Assembly (NCBI RefSeq): GCF_000023025.1
Contig: NC_012997.1
Location: forward strand, 3,035,125 to 3,099,124
DNA: 64,000 nucleotides
Reading direction: 5' to 3'
Source: Teredinibacter turnerae T7901
GTDB taxonomy: Bacteria > Pseudomonadota > Gammaproteobacteria > Pseudomonadales > Cellvibrionaceae
A program made the position numbers and the translations under genes. Shown here piece after piece: positions 1 to 8,667 of the stretch (position 1 is its first letter; every line of letters starts with the position of its first letter). A model generated the notes under the pieces. That model worked only from the letters and a program-made list of their open reading frames with translations. It searched no databases and was not told where the DNA came from.

Positions 1-107
1 TGAGCCACCACAGTGACTCAAGATTGCAAAGTTACCCTGAGGGCTGCGCATTATCCGGTTTTCGACGAATAATGCAAGCCCCGGTGGACAACCTGCGAGT
101 TGATCCG

Positions 108-1289
108 CTAGTCGCGCACGATCACACGAAGAGAAATGACATGCTCGACGCTTTTTAGCGCGGCTAAAACCGCATCACTTGGGCATGTATCAATATCGAG
201 AATGTTGTATGCCACATCATTGCGGCTCTTATTCATCATATCGATCACGTTAACGTTATTTTCTGCAAACACAGACAACACATTACCCAACACACCAGAC
301 ACATTCTGGTTGGTGAACGTGATACGGCAACCACTCACTAGGCCACCCATACTGGTTTCTGGAAAGTTCACCGAGTTTTTAATGTTGCCATTTTCGAGGT
401 AGTCACGCAGCTGGTTCACCGCCATCACTGCACAATTTTCCTCTGCCTCAGCGGTACTTGCACCGATGTGTGGTACCGCGATAACTTTTTCGTGTCCGAT
501 CAAACATGGCTCGGGGAAATCGCACACGTAGTTGCGCAGCTTACCGGCGTCGAGTGCTTCCACAACTGCTTCCGAATCGACGATCGCATCGCGCGCAAAG
601 TTCATAATTGCAGCACTTGGCTTCATAAAGCCAAGGGTATCGCGATTAATCATATTTTTGGTCGCATCTATCGCTGGCACGTGCAAGGTGAGGTAGTCGA
701 TCTCGCTCAATAGCGCCTGCAGGCTTTCCATACGATGCACATCACTGGGCAGGCGCCAGGCCGCTTCAACTGACAGCGCAGGGTCAAAGCCGTAGACATC
801 CATACCAAGCGCCAAAGCGGCATTAGCAACCATAGAACCAATTGCGCCCAGCCCAACAATACCGAGTTTCTTACCGGCCAGCTCGCTCCCGGCGAAACGC
901 TTCTTCTCCGCTTCCAGCAGCTTGGACATCTCGCCCTTGTCGGTCATATCCCCCAGAGTGGCAACATAGTCGCGACCCTGCAAAATACCACGTGAACTCA
1001 GCAGCATGCCGGCCAATACCAGCTCTTTCACCGCATTGGCATTGGCACCCGGAGTATTAAAAACCACTACGCCAGACTTGGTGTACTCATCGACAGGCAC
1101 ATTGTTGGTACCAGCACCCGCACGGGCTACTGCAATCACGCTCTCGGGAAGGGTTTCGCCATGTAGCTTGTGACTGCGCAGCAAAATAGCCTCTGGGGAG
1201 GAAACGTCCTCAGCCACCGAATAGCGACCTGCTGGAAACAAAGACAAACCTTTGTCAGAAATTTTGTTGTAGGTTCTCACTTGATACAT
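108..1289 (-). CDS. serA: D-3-phosphoglycerate dehydrogenase
   Basis: Oxidises 3-phosphoglycerate to 3-phosphohydroxypyruvate with NAD, the first step of serine synthesis. The 393-residue protein has an N-terminal substrate domain, a Rossmann NAD site (GLGAIGS, about residue 148), the catalytic stretches FARDAIVD, FPEP and VPHIGAST of the 2-hydroxyacid dehydrogenase family, and a C-terminal ACT domain of about 75 residues that in this family senses serine. I chose the ATG at 1289 over an upstream GTG at 1298 because AAGG lies about 9 bases before it. It follows serC on the same strand, about 315 bases downstream, so the two steps of the pathway are adjacent. Confidence 0.95.
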   Translation of the reverse strand: MYQVRTYNKISDKGLSLFPAGRYSVAEDVSSPEAILLRSHKLHGETLPESVIAVARAGAGTNNVPVDEYTKSGVVVFNTPGANANAVKELVLAGMLLSSRGILQGRDYVATLGDMTDKGEMSKLLEAEKKRFAGSELAGKKLGIVGLGAIGSMVANAALALGMDVYGFDPALSVEAAWRLPSDVHRMESLQALLSEIDYLTLHVPAIDATKNMINRDTLGFMKPSAAIMNFARDAIVDSEAVVEALDAGKLRNYVCDFPEPCLIGHEKVIAVPHIGASTAEAEENCAVMAVNQLRDYLENGNIKNSVNFPETSMGGLVSGCRITFTNQNVSGVLGNVLSVFAENNVNVIDMMNKSRNDVAYNILDIDTCPSDAVLAALKSVEHVISLRVIVRD

Positions 1290-1507
1290 GCTTTGCACCT
1301 TCTTCGATTAACAGAATTTCACGGCGCGTAGCGTTAATACTAGCGCCATTTTGTCGGCATTCTTGACATTGATAAGTAAGCAACATCATAAGCCTTTGAT
1401 TCTTATTGTTATTTTTCTATGGCCTTGTTTTTGCTTTTTATTAGCTACCAAGCTCTAAAGGATTTCGCGATCCGTTATGGCGAGGTAAAACCTTGTTTCT
1501 TCGATTC

Positions 1508-1530
1508 GGCCCTGGTCTCCAGGGCCCTTT
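1508..1530 (+). terminator. 8-bp perfect hairpin between serC and serA
   Basis: GGCCCTGG (1508-1515), a 3-base loop and CCAGGGCC (1519-1526), then CTTTT. The T-run follows the hairpin on the plus strand only, so as a terminator it would act on a plus-strand transcript, although both flanking genes are on minus. It could instead be a processing hairpin in a serC-serA transcript. Apart from it I see nothing in the 1290-1602 gap. Confidence 0.35.
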
Positions 1531-1602
1531 TATATGCGTTACTTCGCTTTATGTTCGTAAGGTTCAAGCAATCGCATCATGCTCGAACCCCTTCGCAGAT
1601 AA

Positions 1603-2721
1603 TTAGCCCTGAGTCACTTCCTGGTAGGCCCAACCAATCCATGGCATCAACGCCTCCAGATCGGCCGCCTCGACAGTGGCACCAGCCCAAAGCCGTAAAC
1701 CCGCAGGCGCATCTCGATAAGCACCGATATCGTAGGCAATACCTTCTTTGTCCAACAATTTGACGATGGCTTTGACCTGGTCTGGTGTGGCTTTTAAGGT
1801 CAGGCAAACGCTGGTATTGGAGCGAAGCGCCGGGTCTTGAGCCAAAAACTCAATCCAGTCGTTTTGCTCCACATAGCGCTCAATAACAGCCAGATTACTT
1901 TGCGACTTTGCAATGGACGCTTCCACCCCACCCAGGCTTTTTACCCAGTTCAACGCGTCCAGATAGTCCGCAACACACAACATTGAGGGCGTGTTAATTG
2001 TTTCACCGCGAAAAATGCCATCAACCAGCTTGCCGCCCTTGGTCATACGAAACAATTTTGGCATGGGCCAGGGTGGAGTGTAAGTTTCCAGGCGTTCCAC
2101 GGCTCGGGGACTTAGAATCAACATGCCGTGCGCGCCCTCTCCACCAAGGACTTTTTGCCAGCTGTAAGTTACGACATCCAGCTTCTCCCAGGGCATTTCC
2201 ATCGCGAATACCGCCGACGTGGCGTCGCAGATGGTCAGGCCATTACGATCCGCAGGAATCCAATCGCCATTGGGCACTTTCACCCCAGACGTAGTGCCGT
2301 TATAGGTAAACACCACATCGTTGTCGAAGTTGACTTCGTCCAGGTTCGGCAGCTCGCCGTATTCCGCTTCGCGAATAATCACATCTTGCAGCTTGAGCTG
2401 CTTGGTAATGTCGGTTACCCAACCAGAACCAAACGATTCCCACGCAAGTACATCGACACCACGAGCACCCAGCAACGACCACATGGCCATTTCCACAGCA
2501 CCGGTGTCCGACCCCGGAACCACGCCTACCCGGTATCCCTCTGGCAACCCCAGAACCTTCGCTGTTTCTTCACACACTTCCGCTAGAACCGTTTTACCTA
2601 GCGACGAGCGGTGCGAACGACCCAATGTTTCCAGCGCCAACTTGGATACATCATAACCAGGTCGCTTGCTGCAAGGGCCGGATGAAAAGTTCGGGTTTTG
2701 CGGTTTAACTTGCGGTTGCAT
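1603..2721 (-). CDS. serC: Phosphoserine aminotransferase (Methanosarcina-type)
   Basis: PLP-dependent transamination of 3-phosphohydroxypyruvate with glutamate to give phosphoserine. The 372-residue protein begins with the NPNFSSGPC block and contains the PLP-lysine region SWQKVLGG (about residue 190). This N-terminus and the overall sequence match the alternative 'Methanosarcina-type' phosphoserine aminotransferase branch (as I recall it, TIGR01365) rather than the E. coli SerC form. A GAGG ribosome site precedes the ATG. It is followed by serA on the same strand. Confidence 0.92.
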   Translation of the reverse strand: MQPQVKPQNPNFSSGPCSKRPGYDVSKLALETLGRSHRSSLGKTVLAEVCEETAKVLGLPEGYRVGVVPGSDTGAVEMAMWSLLGARGVDVLAWESFGSGWVTDITKQLKLQDVIIREAEYGELPNLDEVNFDNDVVFTYNGTTSGVKVPNGDWIPADRNGLTICDATSAVFAMEMPWEKLDVVTYSWQKVLGGEGAHGMLILSPRAVERLETYTPPWPMPKLFRMTKGGKLVDGIFRGETINTPSMLCVADYLDALNWVKSLGGVEASIAKSQSNLAVIERYVEQNDWIEFLAQDPALRSNTSVCLTLKATPDQVKAIVKLLDKEGIAYDIGAYRDAPAGLRLWAGATVEAADLEALMPWIGWAYQEVTQG

Positions 2722-3138
2722 TACTTATCCTCTGGATAATAAATGGGGCGCTGAGCGCCACTGGGACGAATAGCGGAGAGCAAGGCTCAACTCTGAGATT
2801 GCCCTATCGCCGGACAACATGTGGGTCGTGGAATGACCTGGGCCAAGCAGGTAATCGGGTACCCGGCTAAAAATGGGGCGCCATTATGCCACTGTTACCC
2901 TGCGGCTCCTAGTGGTCTGGGCATAAGAAGATTGAGATAGTTCAATAACACGATTGAAAGAGAGGTCTTTCATCCCTCGGCAACAAAGAGTCACAGCTGG
3001 GTCGCCCGCAGCTACTGCAGCGCGCGGACCAGATGAAATAGCTTCAAGACAATCTTTACATAAAGACAATCTTTGCATAACAGAGCTTCGCCAAGAGTGC
3101 TGGGGGCGTGTTATCCCAGCACGATCACTTTCGGCCAA
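2722..3138. other. Intergenic region serC-cnoX, with a short tandem repeat
   Basis: 417 bases without a convincing gene. An 84-codon minus-strand frame is present but has no ribosome site or recognisable product. The region contains the 17-bp tandem repeat at 3046-3079, listed separately, and must hold the serC promoter, which I could not place. Confidence 0.5.
3046..3079. repeat. 17-bp tandem direct repeat
   Basis: Two abutting copies of AAGACAATCTTTRCATA (3046-3062 and 3063-3079), 16 of 17 bases identical. Each copy holds the small palindrome AAAGA-CAA-TCTTT or nearly so. No known function; downstream of cnoX and upstream of serC. Confidence 0.75.
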
Positions 3139-3993
3139 TTAGTACAGTAGAGTGTACATCTTGCGCTGGTACTCGACAGCCAGTGGATCACCTTTGCCCA
3201 GCACCGCAAGCACATCACCAAAAATCTTCTTAACTTCGCCATCTTTCGCGTTCAAATCCTGCCTCAGCAGGCCATATAGCAGTTCAAGAGCGTCTTTGTG
3301 GAAACCCTCCTGACTGTATTGCACTGCAAGCAAATACGCGGTATCCAGGTCGTCCGGGTTGGTTTGGTACTTAATTTCGAGCGCCTGTAGCTCCGGTGCC
3401 TTACCCGCCGTGCGCGCAAGCTCCAGCTTGGCCATCGCGTTGTGGTATTCAGCGTCCTGATCCACCATTTTGATGTTGGCGAGAAGCGATTCAGCGTCAT
3501 CGAGTCGTTTGAGCTCTATCAGGCACTCGGCCATCGCAATTGCGATATTTGCTTGCCCGTTTGACTCAGCGTAGGCGTCTTTTAACAACGCATAAGCGCC
3601 CGCCCAATCGGCCTCGCCTATCAGCTCCGCTGCTTGTGCGAGTGTTTTTTCCCAGGGTTTCGGCAAGTATTTCGCCAGCAGCTCTCGAACTTGAACCTCG
3701 GGCTGCGCACCAGCAAAGCCATCAACAGGCTGGCCATCTTTCATCACCATCACGGTAGGAAGCGAGCGCACCCCGAATTGCGCCGCAATCATCTGCTGAT
3801 CGTCCGCATTGACTTTCGCCAGCAACAGGTCTCCCTGGTACTCCATCGCGATTTTCTCCAGCATTGGCATGAGGGTTTTGCAGGGTTCACACCAATCTGC
3901 CCAAAAGTCAATTAACACGGGCCGTTTAAATGACTCCTCGATCAACACCGCTTGTGCGTTTTCCGTGGTTACCTCAACTACAAACTCGTTCAC
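3139..3993 (-). CDS. cnoX: Thioredoxin-fold TPR co-chaperone CnoX (YbbN)
   Basis: 284 residues, the usual length of YbbN/CnoX, a holdase that protects proteins from oxidative damage and passes them to GroEL or DnaK. Residues 1-110 form a thioredoxin domain with the site WADWCEPC, so both cysteines of the CxxC are present; E. coli CnoX lacks that redox-active pair, so this version may also reduce disulphides. The C-terminal two-thirds is helical and TPR-like. The start is GTG at 3993 with GAGGG about 5 bases upstream. It stands alone, divergent from phaB. Confidence 0.9.
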   Translation of the reverse strand: MNEFVVEVTTENAQAVLIEESFKRPVLIDFWADWCEPCKTLMPMLEKIAMEYQGDLLLAKVNADDQQMIAAQFGVRSLPTVMVMKDGQPVDGFAGAQPEVQVRELLAKYLPKPWEKTLAQAAELIGEADWAGAYALLKDAYAESNGQANIAIAMAECLIELKRLDDAESLLANIKMVDQDAEYHNAMAKLELARTAGKAPELQALEIKYQTNPDDLDTAYLLAVQYSQEGFHKDALELLYGLLRQDLNAKDGEVKKIFGDVLAVLGKGDPLAVEYQRKMYTLLY

Positions 3994-4136
3994 TACTCGC
4001 CCTCATATGCAAAAACAATAATGCCTAACAATATTGCAGCTAAACTTTTAATTTCAATCGTGCTTAAAAATTTCCTCGCACGATTCCCCCCAAACGGCAG
4101 TACACATCACTAACCTATGGTAACAGGAGTTAACCT

Positions 4137-4862
4137 ATGGGCAGACTTGCTTTGGTAACAGGAGGTACTCGCGGTATCGGTGAAGCCATTTCCATTCGAC
4201 TCAAAGAAGCAGGCTATGACGTTGCGGCCAACTACGGCAACAATGACGAAAAAGCAAAAGCATTCTACGAGCACTATGGGATTCCGATTTACAAATTTGA
4301 TGTAGCTGATTTTGACGCCTGCGCGGCGGCTATCGCACAGATCCGAAAAGACTTTCGACGCGATATCGACGTGCTTGTGAATAACGCTGGCATCACAAAG
4401 GACAATACCATCCACAATATGTCTTCCGACTGCTGGCATTCGGTTATGGAGACTAACCTTGGCTCATGCTTCAATATGTGTCGCAACGTTATAGAGCGTA
4501 TGCGGGAAAACCAGTTTGGACGTATTGTTAACGTTGGGTCAATCAATGGCCAAGCAGGGCAATACGGCCAAGTGAACTATGCGGCGGCAAAATCCGGCAT
4601 TCATGGGTTTACTAAAGCATTGGCACAGGAAGGAGCGAGGTTTAATATCACCGTGAATGCTGTCGCGCCGGGCTACATCGCGACCGATATGGTTCGCGCG
4701 GTACCCGAAAAAGTGCTGGAAAAAATCATCGCCCGCATACCAGTGGGTCGACTCGGCGAAGCTCCAGAAATCGCACGAGCCGTGGAATTTCTGGTGTCGG
4801 ACGATGCGGGGTTTATTACTGGGTCCACACTCTCGATTAATGGCGGCCAGCATATGTATTAA
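4137..4862 (+). CDS. phaB: Acetoacetyl-CoA reductase
   Basis: 241-residue short-chain dehydrogenase that reduces acetoacetyl-CoA to (R)-3-hydroxybutyryl-CoA for PHB synthesis. It has the TGGTRGIG cofactor loop at residues 8-15, NNAG near 90, the catalytic Ser (GSINGQ), Tyr and Lys (YAAAKSG) and the C-terminal SINGGQHMY ending typical of PhaB. AGGAG lies just before the start. FabG-type ketoreductases are close relatives, but the neighbouring phasins, PhaR and PhaC support PhaB. No phaA thiolase is in the window. Confidence 0.92.
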   Translation: MGRLALVTGGTRGIGEAISIRLKEAGYDVAANYGNNDEKAKAFYEHYGIPIYKFDVADFDACAAAIAQIRKDFRRDIDVLVNNAGITKDNTIHNMSSDCWHSVMETNLGSCFNMCRNVIERMRENQFGRIVNVGSINGQAGQYGQVNYAAAKSGIHGFTKALAQEGARFNITVNAVAPGYIATDMVRAVPEKVLEKIIARIPVGRLGEAPEIARAVEFLVSDDAGFITGSTLSINGGQHMY

Positions 4863-4882
4863 CCCTCAAAGAAAGGGTTTAA

Positions 4883-4909
4883 GGCTGGCAATTATTTGCC
4901 AGCCATTTT
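4883..4909. terminator. Terminator between convergent phaB and phasin gene
   Basis: Nine-base stem GGCTGGCAA / TTGCCAGCC with loop TTAT, then ATTTT on the plus strand. On minus the mirror side is also T-rich, so it may serve both convergent genes. Confidence 0.75.
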
Positions 4910-4925
4910 CGATATACTAAGAATC

Positions 4926-5465
4926 CTAACCAATGACTTCATCGGGTTTGCCTGCAGATTTTTCAGGCTCGCCCGGCTTGGAAACCGGTTCGGTTTTAGG
5001 CTTGCTTAACTCAGCCTTAACCGGTTCTGCCTTTGCAGTAGCAGCGGCTTTTGGGGCCGGTTTTGTCGTAATTTTTTTCTTCGCAGCAGGCTTGCTTGCT
5101 TTCGCTGGGGCTACCGACTTGGCCGCTTTTTTAACTGGCTTGTCCTCAAACCAAGGAGAGCTGTCCTGAATCACTTCGGTTATTTTTTCCTGAGTTTCGG
5201 TAAACAGCGCCATCGACTCTTTCGCGTTACTCGACATCTTAGTTTGCACATTTTCCCAATAACTTTTTTGTGCAGAATAAAAGGTTTCCATATTCCCGCC
5301 GTGGTCACCCACCCCTTTAGCGTATTCAATACCATCCGCCACCACGTCACTCACAAAGGCAGTCTGTTTCTCGCGGAAGGCGTCCATGGTTTCAAGACTA
5401 ATGCTGAGGATGTCACTTATGGGTTTAAAAAAAGAATCGGCTTGCTCATAGATTTTTTCGTACAT
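4926..5465 (-). CDS. phaP: Phasin with Lys/Ala/Pro-rich tail
   Basis: 179 residues. Residues 1-110 form the helical phasin domain that coats PHB granules (YEKIYEQADSFFKP, then FYSAQKSYWENVQTKM). Residues 115-179 are a low-complexity tail rich in Lys, Ala, Pro and Ser, resembling histone-like tails of some phasins that tie granules to the nucleoid. DNA binding is inference. AGGAG precedes the ATG. The second phasin gene upstream on the same strand shares the first domain but lacks the tail. Confidence 0.85.
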   Translation of the reverse strand: MYEKIYEQADSFFKPISDILSISLETMDAFREKQTAFVSDVVADGIEYAKGVGDHGGNMETFYSAQKSYWENVQTKMSSNAKESMALFTETQEKITEVIQDSSPWFEDKPVKKAAKSVAPAKASKPAAKKKITTKPAPKAAATAKAEPVKAELSKPKTEPVSKPGEPEKSAGKPDEVIG

Positions 5466-5637
5466 GATGCTACTCCTGTTGCCCGGGTGTTGAACCTTTT
5501 AACGTGTACATCAGCACGTCGCATTGCTGCACCGCAATAATACTCAAAGTGTAAGAAAGCGCTATTTGAAGGTCAATTGCGGTGAGGCCGATTTTCGCTT
5601 TCTGTGCGCCAAAATATGGGGTTCTTTGCAAACGAAC

Positions 5638-5661
5638 TAAAAACCCGGCCTACGCCGGGTT
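5638..5661 (-). terminator. Terminator after second phasin gene
   Basis: Stem AACCCGGC / GCCGGGTT with a 4-base loop, followed on the minus strand by TTTTTAG. It lies about 30 bases past the stop of the 5692-6006 phasin gene. Confidence 0.8.
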
Positions 5662-5691
5662 CAGATATGGGTGTGATCCCTGCCCGTGACC

Positions 5692-6006
5692 TCAAACAGT
5701 TGCGGCGCTTTTAATAACTTCTCCCGCCTTTTCCTGCGTGCTAGTAAACATTTCATAGAAGTCGGTAGACGCGCTTACGAGTTTGTCTTGTAGGCCTTCC
5801 ATATAGGATTTTTGCGCCTGATAGACACCGGAGAAATCCTTCTGTGAACCAAGTTCTTTGGCAAACGCCATACCGTCATTCATCATTTCGGTAACCAGCG
5901 TTTTCTGTTTTTCTGCCATTTCCTCGAACACCTTGGTGTTCAGGTTCAGCAGTTCGTTCATGGGTTTGTAAGCGTTCTGGGCCTGCTCAAACATTTTTTC
6001 TAACAT
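5692..6006 (-). CDS. phaP: Phasin family protein, short form
   Basis: 104-residue helical phasin (MLEKMFEQAQNAYKPMNELL start and YQAQKSYMEGLQDKL centre), expected on PHB granule surfaces. It equals the N-terminal domain of the neighbouring 179-residue phasin, so the pair probably arose by duplication. AGGAGGG ribosome site and its own terminator suggest independent, strong expression. PhaR, encoded just upstream, is the usual repressor of phasin genes. Confidence 0.88.
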   Translation of the reverse strand: MLEKMFEQAQNAYKPMNELLNLNTKVFEEMAEKQKTLVTEMMNDGMAFAKELGSQKDFSGVYQAQKSYMEGLQDKLVSASTDFYEMFTSTQEKAGEVIKSAATV

Positions 6007-6153
6007 GGTGTTACCCTCCTGTTGGGATGCTGCACCGCAATATTCACAGTAATTTTAAGTTCGCAAATATAAGCGGTCAAGCCAAAATGACGCACCGCAG
6101 CATACCTTATTTAGATCTTTTTGGAGCTAAAATGGGCAACCTTAATAAGGGGG

Positions 6154-6663
6154 CTACTTTTCTTCGGAATCGGGCGATTCAGGTTTGCTTGACGGCGAAT
6201 TTTCTGATTTCTGCGTGCTGCTGGCGAAAGGATTAACTGGCTGCCCAGACGTAAATTGCTGCCAAACCTGCATATTCTTTTCCACCATCTGGTTGAAAAC
6301 GCTCATTGGGGAAGTCGACTCCATAAACTCCTTCATAACGCCATGGAACGCATCCTGACGCTCTAAAAATGTGGCGATGCTCTGTTCCAGATACTGACGC
6401 ATGAATACCTGCATATCGCTACCATAGAAGCGAATCAACTGCTTCAAGACGGTTTGGGTCAGAATTGACTGGCTATCGTTTGCTTCCTGCTCACTGATAA
6501 TCTGCAGCAGGATACTTTTGGTGAGGTCTTCATCCGACTTAGAGTCGACCACTTTAAATTCCTGATGTTGCATCACCAGTTGTTTGATGGTTTCAAGGTT
6601 GATGTACTGACTTTTCGACGTATCGTACAAACGACGGTTGGGGTACTTTTTAATGAGTATCAC
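6154..6663 (-). CDS. phaR: PHB synthesis repressor PhaR
   Basis: 169 residues. The first 60 form the PhaR DNA-binding domain (LIKKYPNRRLYDTSKSQYI), the middle is the PHB accumulation regulatory domain (YGSDMQVFMRQYLEQSIATF), and the tail is Ser/Pro/Glu-rich. PhaR binds both PHB granules and phasin promoters and so releases phasin transcription when granules form. The start appears to be GTG at 6663. It sits between the phasin genes and phaC on the same strand. Confidence 0.93.
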   Translation of the reverse strand: MILIKKYPNRRLYDTSKSQYINLETIKQLVMQHQEFKVVDSKSDEDLTKSILLQIISEQEANDSQSILTQTVLKQLIRFYGSDMQVFMRQYLEQSIATFLERQDAFHGVMKEFMESTSPMSVFNQMVEKNMQVWQQFTSGQPVNPFASSTQKSENSPSSKPESPDSEEK

Positions 6664-6804
6664 GGAAGTCGGCTCTCTAAACAGCTTGCATGGACAACCC
6701 TGAGTATACTCGCATTCCTTCTGCGCTGTTCAACACAGCGCGCTCAGTGGCCAGGTCGCAAAGTGATAGGACCCATGCGCCCGGCGGGACGATGCGATGG
6801 TATG

Positions 6805-8655
6805 TCAGGCGGGAATATCTTCCTTGAGAACGGTTGTCTTGAGAACGGTTGTCTCGAGACGTTTTTTAACATAGCTGCCCGGGGCCGGTTCAATCTCTGT
6901 GGCCATAGCGGGCGGCACACCTGGGGCGCCAGAGTACTGCACTAGCCAGGCTTGCCAGTCCCGCCACCAGGAGCCACTCACCTGCCTGGCCCCAGCCAGC
7001 CAGTCCTGCGGCGAATCCGGTAAGGTTTCATTCACCCAATGCGGATATTTGCCACCGTCTGCCGGGTTGACCACACCCGCAACGTGGCCAGACTCTGTTA
7101 GCACGAATCGCTTCTCGCCCCCCAGGCAATGGGCACTGCGATAAGCGGCATTCCACAATACAATGTGATCACTCATTGCCGCTAAAAAATAGCTCGGGGT
7201 GTCAATTGATGTTAAATCCAAAGGCAAGTCCATCACGGACAGAGCCCCTGGCTCGCGCATCCGGTTATCCATGTACATATTACGTAAATAGTACAGATAC
7301 GCGTCACCGGGAATGTTCGTCGAGTCGGAATTCCAGTAAAGAATATCGAAGGGCGTTGGGTCCTTGCCGCGTAAATAATTATTAATAAAAAAAGACCAAA
7401 ACAGATTATTTTCCCTTAACAAGCTAAACCCTAACCCAAGAATTCGACCATCGAAATAACCTTTGCTGCGCACCGATTGCTCTATGACGGAATATACCTG
7501 CTCCGAAATGTAATTGCCCACCTCGCCAGGCTCAGAAAAATCGAATAGCGTCGTCAGGAACGACAGCGAATTGATGCGTGCGTCTCCCCGCGCTTTCAAC
7601 CAACTTTGCGCCATCCCGAGCAGGGTGCCGCCAACACAATAACCCGCAACGTTAACCCTATCCGCCCCTGTGATCGTCACTACGTTATCAAGGGCCGCCT
7701 TCACCCCCTCACGCACATATTCGTCGAACCCTACACTCTCATAGGTGTGGTCCGGATTAACCCAGGAAACCATAAATACAGTGAAACCCTGATCCACTAG
7801 CCAGCGCACGAGAGACTTCTTTTTGTCCAAGTCGAGAATGTAGTATTTATTGATGAAGGGCGGAATAATCAGAAGTGGAATTTGGTGCGTTTGTGCAGTT
7901 GTGGGCGCGTACTGAATCAACTGAATAAGTCGATTTTTATAGACGACAGACCCCGGTGTACTCGCGAGGTCTTGACCTAAGCGAAAGGCGTCAACTTTTA
8001 CCTGTGTTATTTTAAATGCTTCATTTGGACTATTTTCCAAATCGCGCATAAAGTTGTCGATACCGCGTGCGAGATTTTCCCCTTCCGATTGCAGTATTTC
8101 GCGAAACACTTCCGGGTTGGTGAACAAATAATTGCTCGGCGACATGCTGTTAACAAATTGCCGTGTATAAAACCGGATGCGCTCTTCTACCCTCTTGTCG
8201 TCGAACTGCATTACATCCACAAGACTATTTAAGTATTCTGCATTGAGCAGATACGCTTGCTTGATATACGAAAAAACGGGGTTGCCGTCCCAGTCGCCAT
8301 CGACAAAACGTTTGTCTCCCCTCGCCTCTTTGACCAAGGGTTGCTGCGGCTCACCCACCAGCGAGCGAACCGCGTTCTGCCAAAGCATCTGTTGCTGCGT
8401 TAAAAAATTAAATTGCTGTTTGAGAAACGACTGAGGATCCAATTTAATGTTAGGAATTTGGCTGCTCGACGCACTGTCAAAATTTGCTGCAGATGACTCC
8501 CCCTCGAATTGCTGGGCAATAACCCGCTGCATTACATCCTGAACCAAATCGTTAAACACGCCGTTGAATTTTTCAATCATTTGCAATAGTTCGGCTTGTA
8601 CTTCTGACTCTGAAGATGTTGCGCTCGCATTTATCATTATTTGATCGTCCATCAT
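6805..8655 (-). CDS. phaC: Class I polyhydroxyalkanoate synthase
   Basis: Polymerises (R)-3-hydroxyacyl-CoA on the PHB granule. About 616 residues, in the class I size range. It has the lipase-like box GYCVGG with the nucleophilic Cys near residue 340, the SDH motif (MSDHIVLW) and the catalytic-His region SGHVAGVVNP. I favour the ATG at 8655, whose ATGA overlaps the bdhA stop, over the ATG at 8667. The two ATGs belong to two copies of a 15-bp repeat. A second 15-bp tandem repeat near the 3' end doubles LKTTV. Translationally coupled to bdhA. Confidence 0.95.
   Translation of the reverse strand: MMDDQIMINASATSSESEVQAELLQMIEKFNGVFNDLVQDVMQRVIAQQFEGESSAANFDSASSSQIPNIKLDPQSFLKQQFNFLTQQQMLWQNAVRSLVGEPQQPLVKEARGDKRFVDGDWDGNPVFSYIKQAYLLNAEYLNSLVDVMQFDDKRVEERIRFYTRQFVNSMSPSNYLFTNPEVFREILQSEGENLARGIDNFMRDLENSPNEAFKITQVKVDAFRLGQDLASTPGSVVYKNRLIQLIQYAPTTAQTHQIPLLIIPPFINKYYILDLDKKKSLVRWLVDQGFTVFMVSWVNPDHTYESVGFDEYVREGVKAALDNVVTITGADRVNVAGYCVGGTLLGMAQSWLKARGDARINSLSFLTTLFDFSEPGEVGNYISEQVYSVIEQSVRSKGYFDGRILGLGFSLLRENNLFWSFFINNYLRGKDPTPFDILYWNSDSTNIPGDAYLYYLRNMYMDNRMREPGALSVMDLPLDLTSIDTPSYFLAAMSDHIVLWNAAYRSAHCLGGEKRFVLTESGHVAGVVNPADGGKYPHWVNETLPDSPQDWLAGARQVSGSWWRDWQAWLVQYSGAPGVPPAMATEIEPAPGSYVKKRLETTVLKTTVLKEDIPA
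6824..6853. repeat. 15-bp tandem repeat at the 3' end of phaC
   Basis: TTGAGAACGGTTGTC occurs twice in a row, exactly (6824-6838, 6839-6853), followed by a partial degenerate third copy. It keeps the phaC frame and duplicates five residues in the C-terminal tail. Confidence 0.9.
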
Positions 8656-8667
8656 TTGATCGTCCAT
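8638..8667. repeat. 15-bp tandem repeat spanning the bdhA stop and phaC start
   Basis: Two copies of YATTTGATCGTCCAT on the plus strand (8638-8652, 8653-8667), 14 of 15 identical. On minus the first copy read encodes the end of bdhA and gives one phaC start; the second copy gives the ATGA-overlapping start. Confidence 0.9.

Noticed and set aside
48-75. GCATTAT/ATAATGC inverted repeat after serA
   Set aside because: Short stem, large loop and no T-run; too weak to call a terminator.
2884-3138. 84-codon minus-strand frame after cnoX
   Set aside because: No ribosome site, contains the tandem repeat, and composition is not protein-like.
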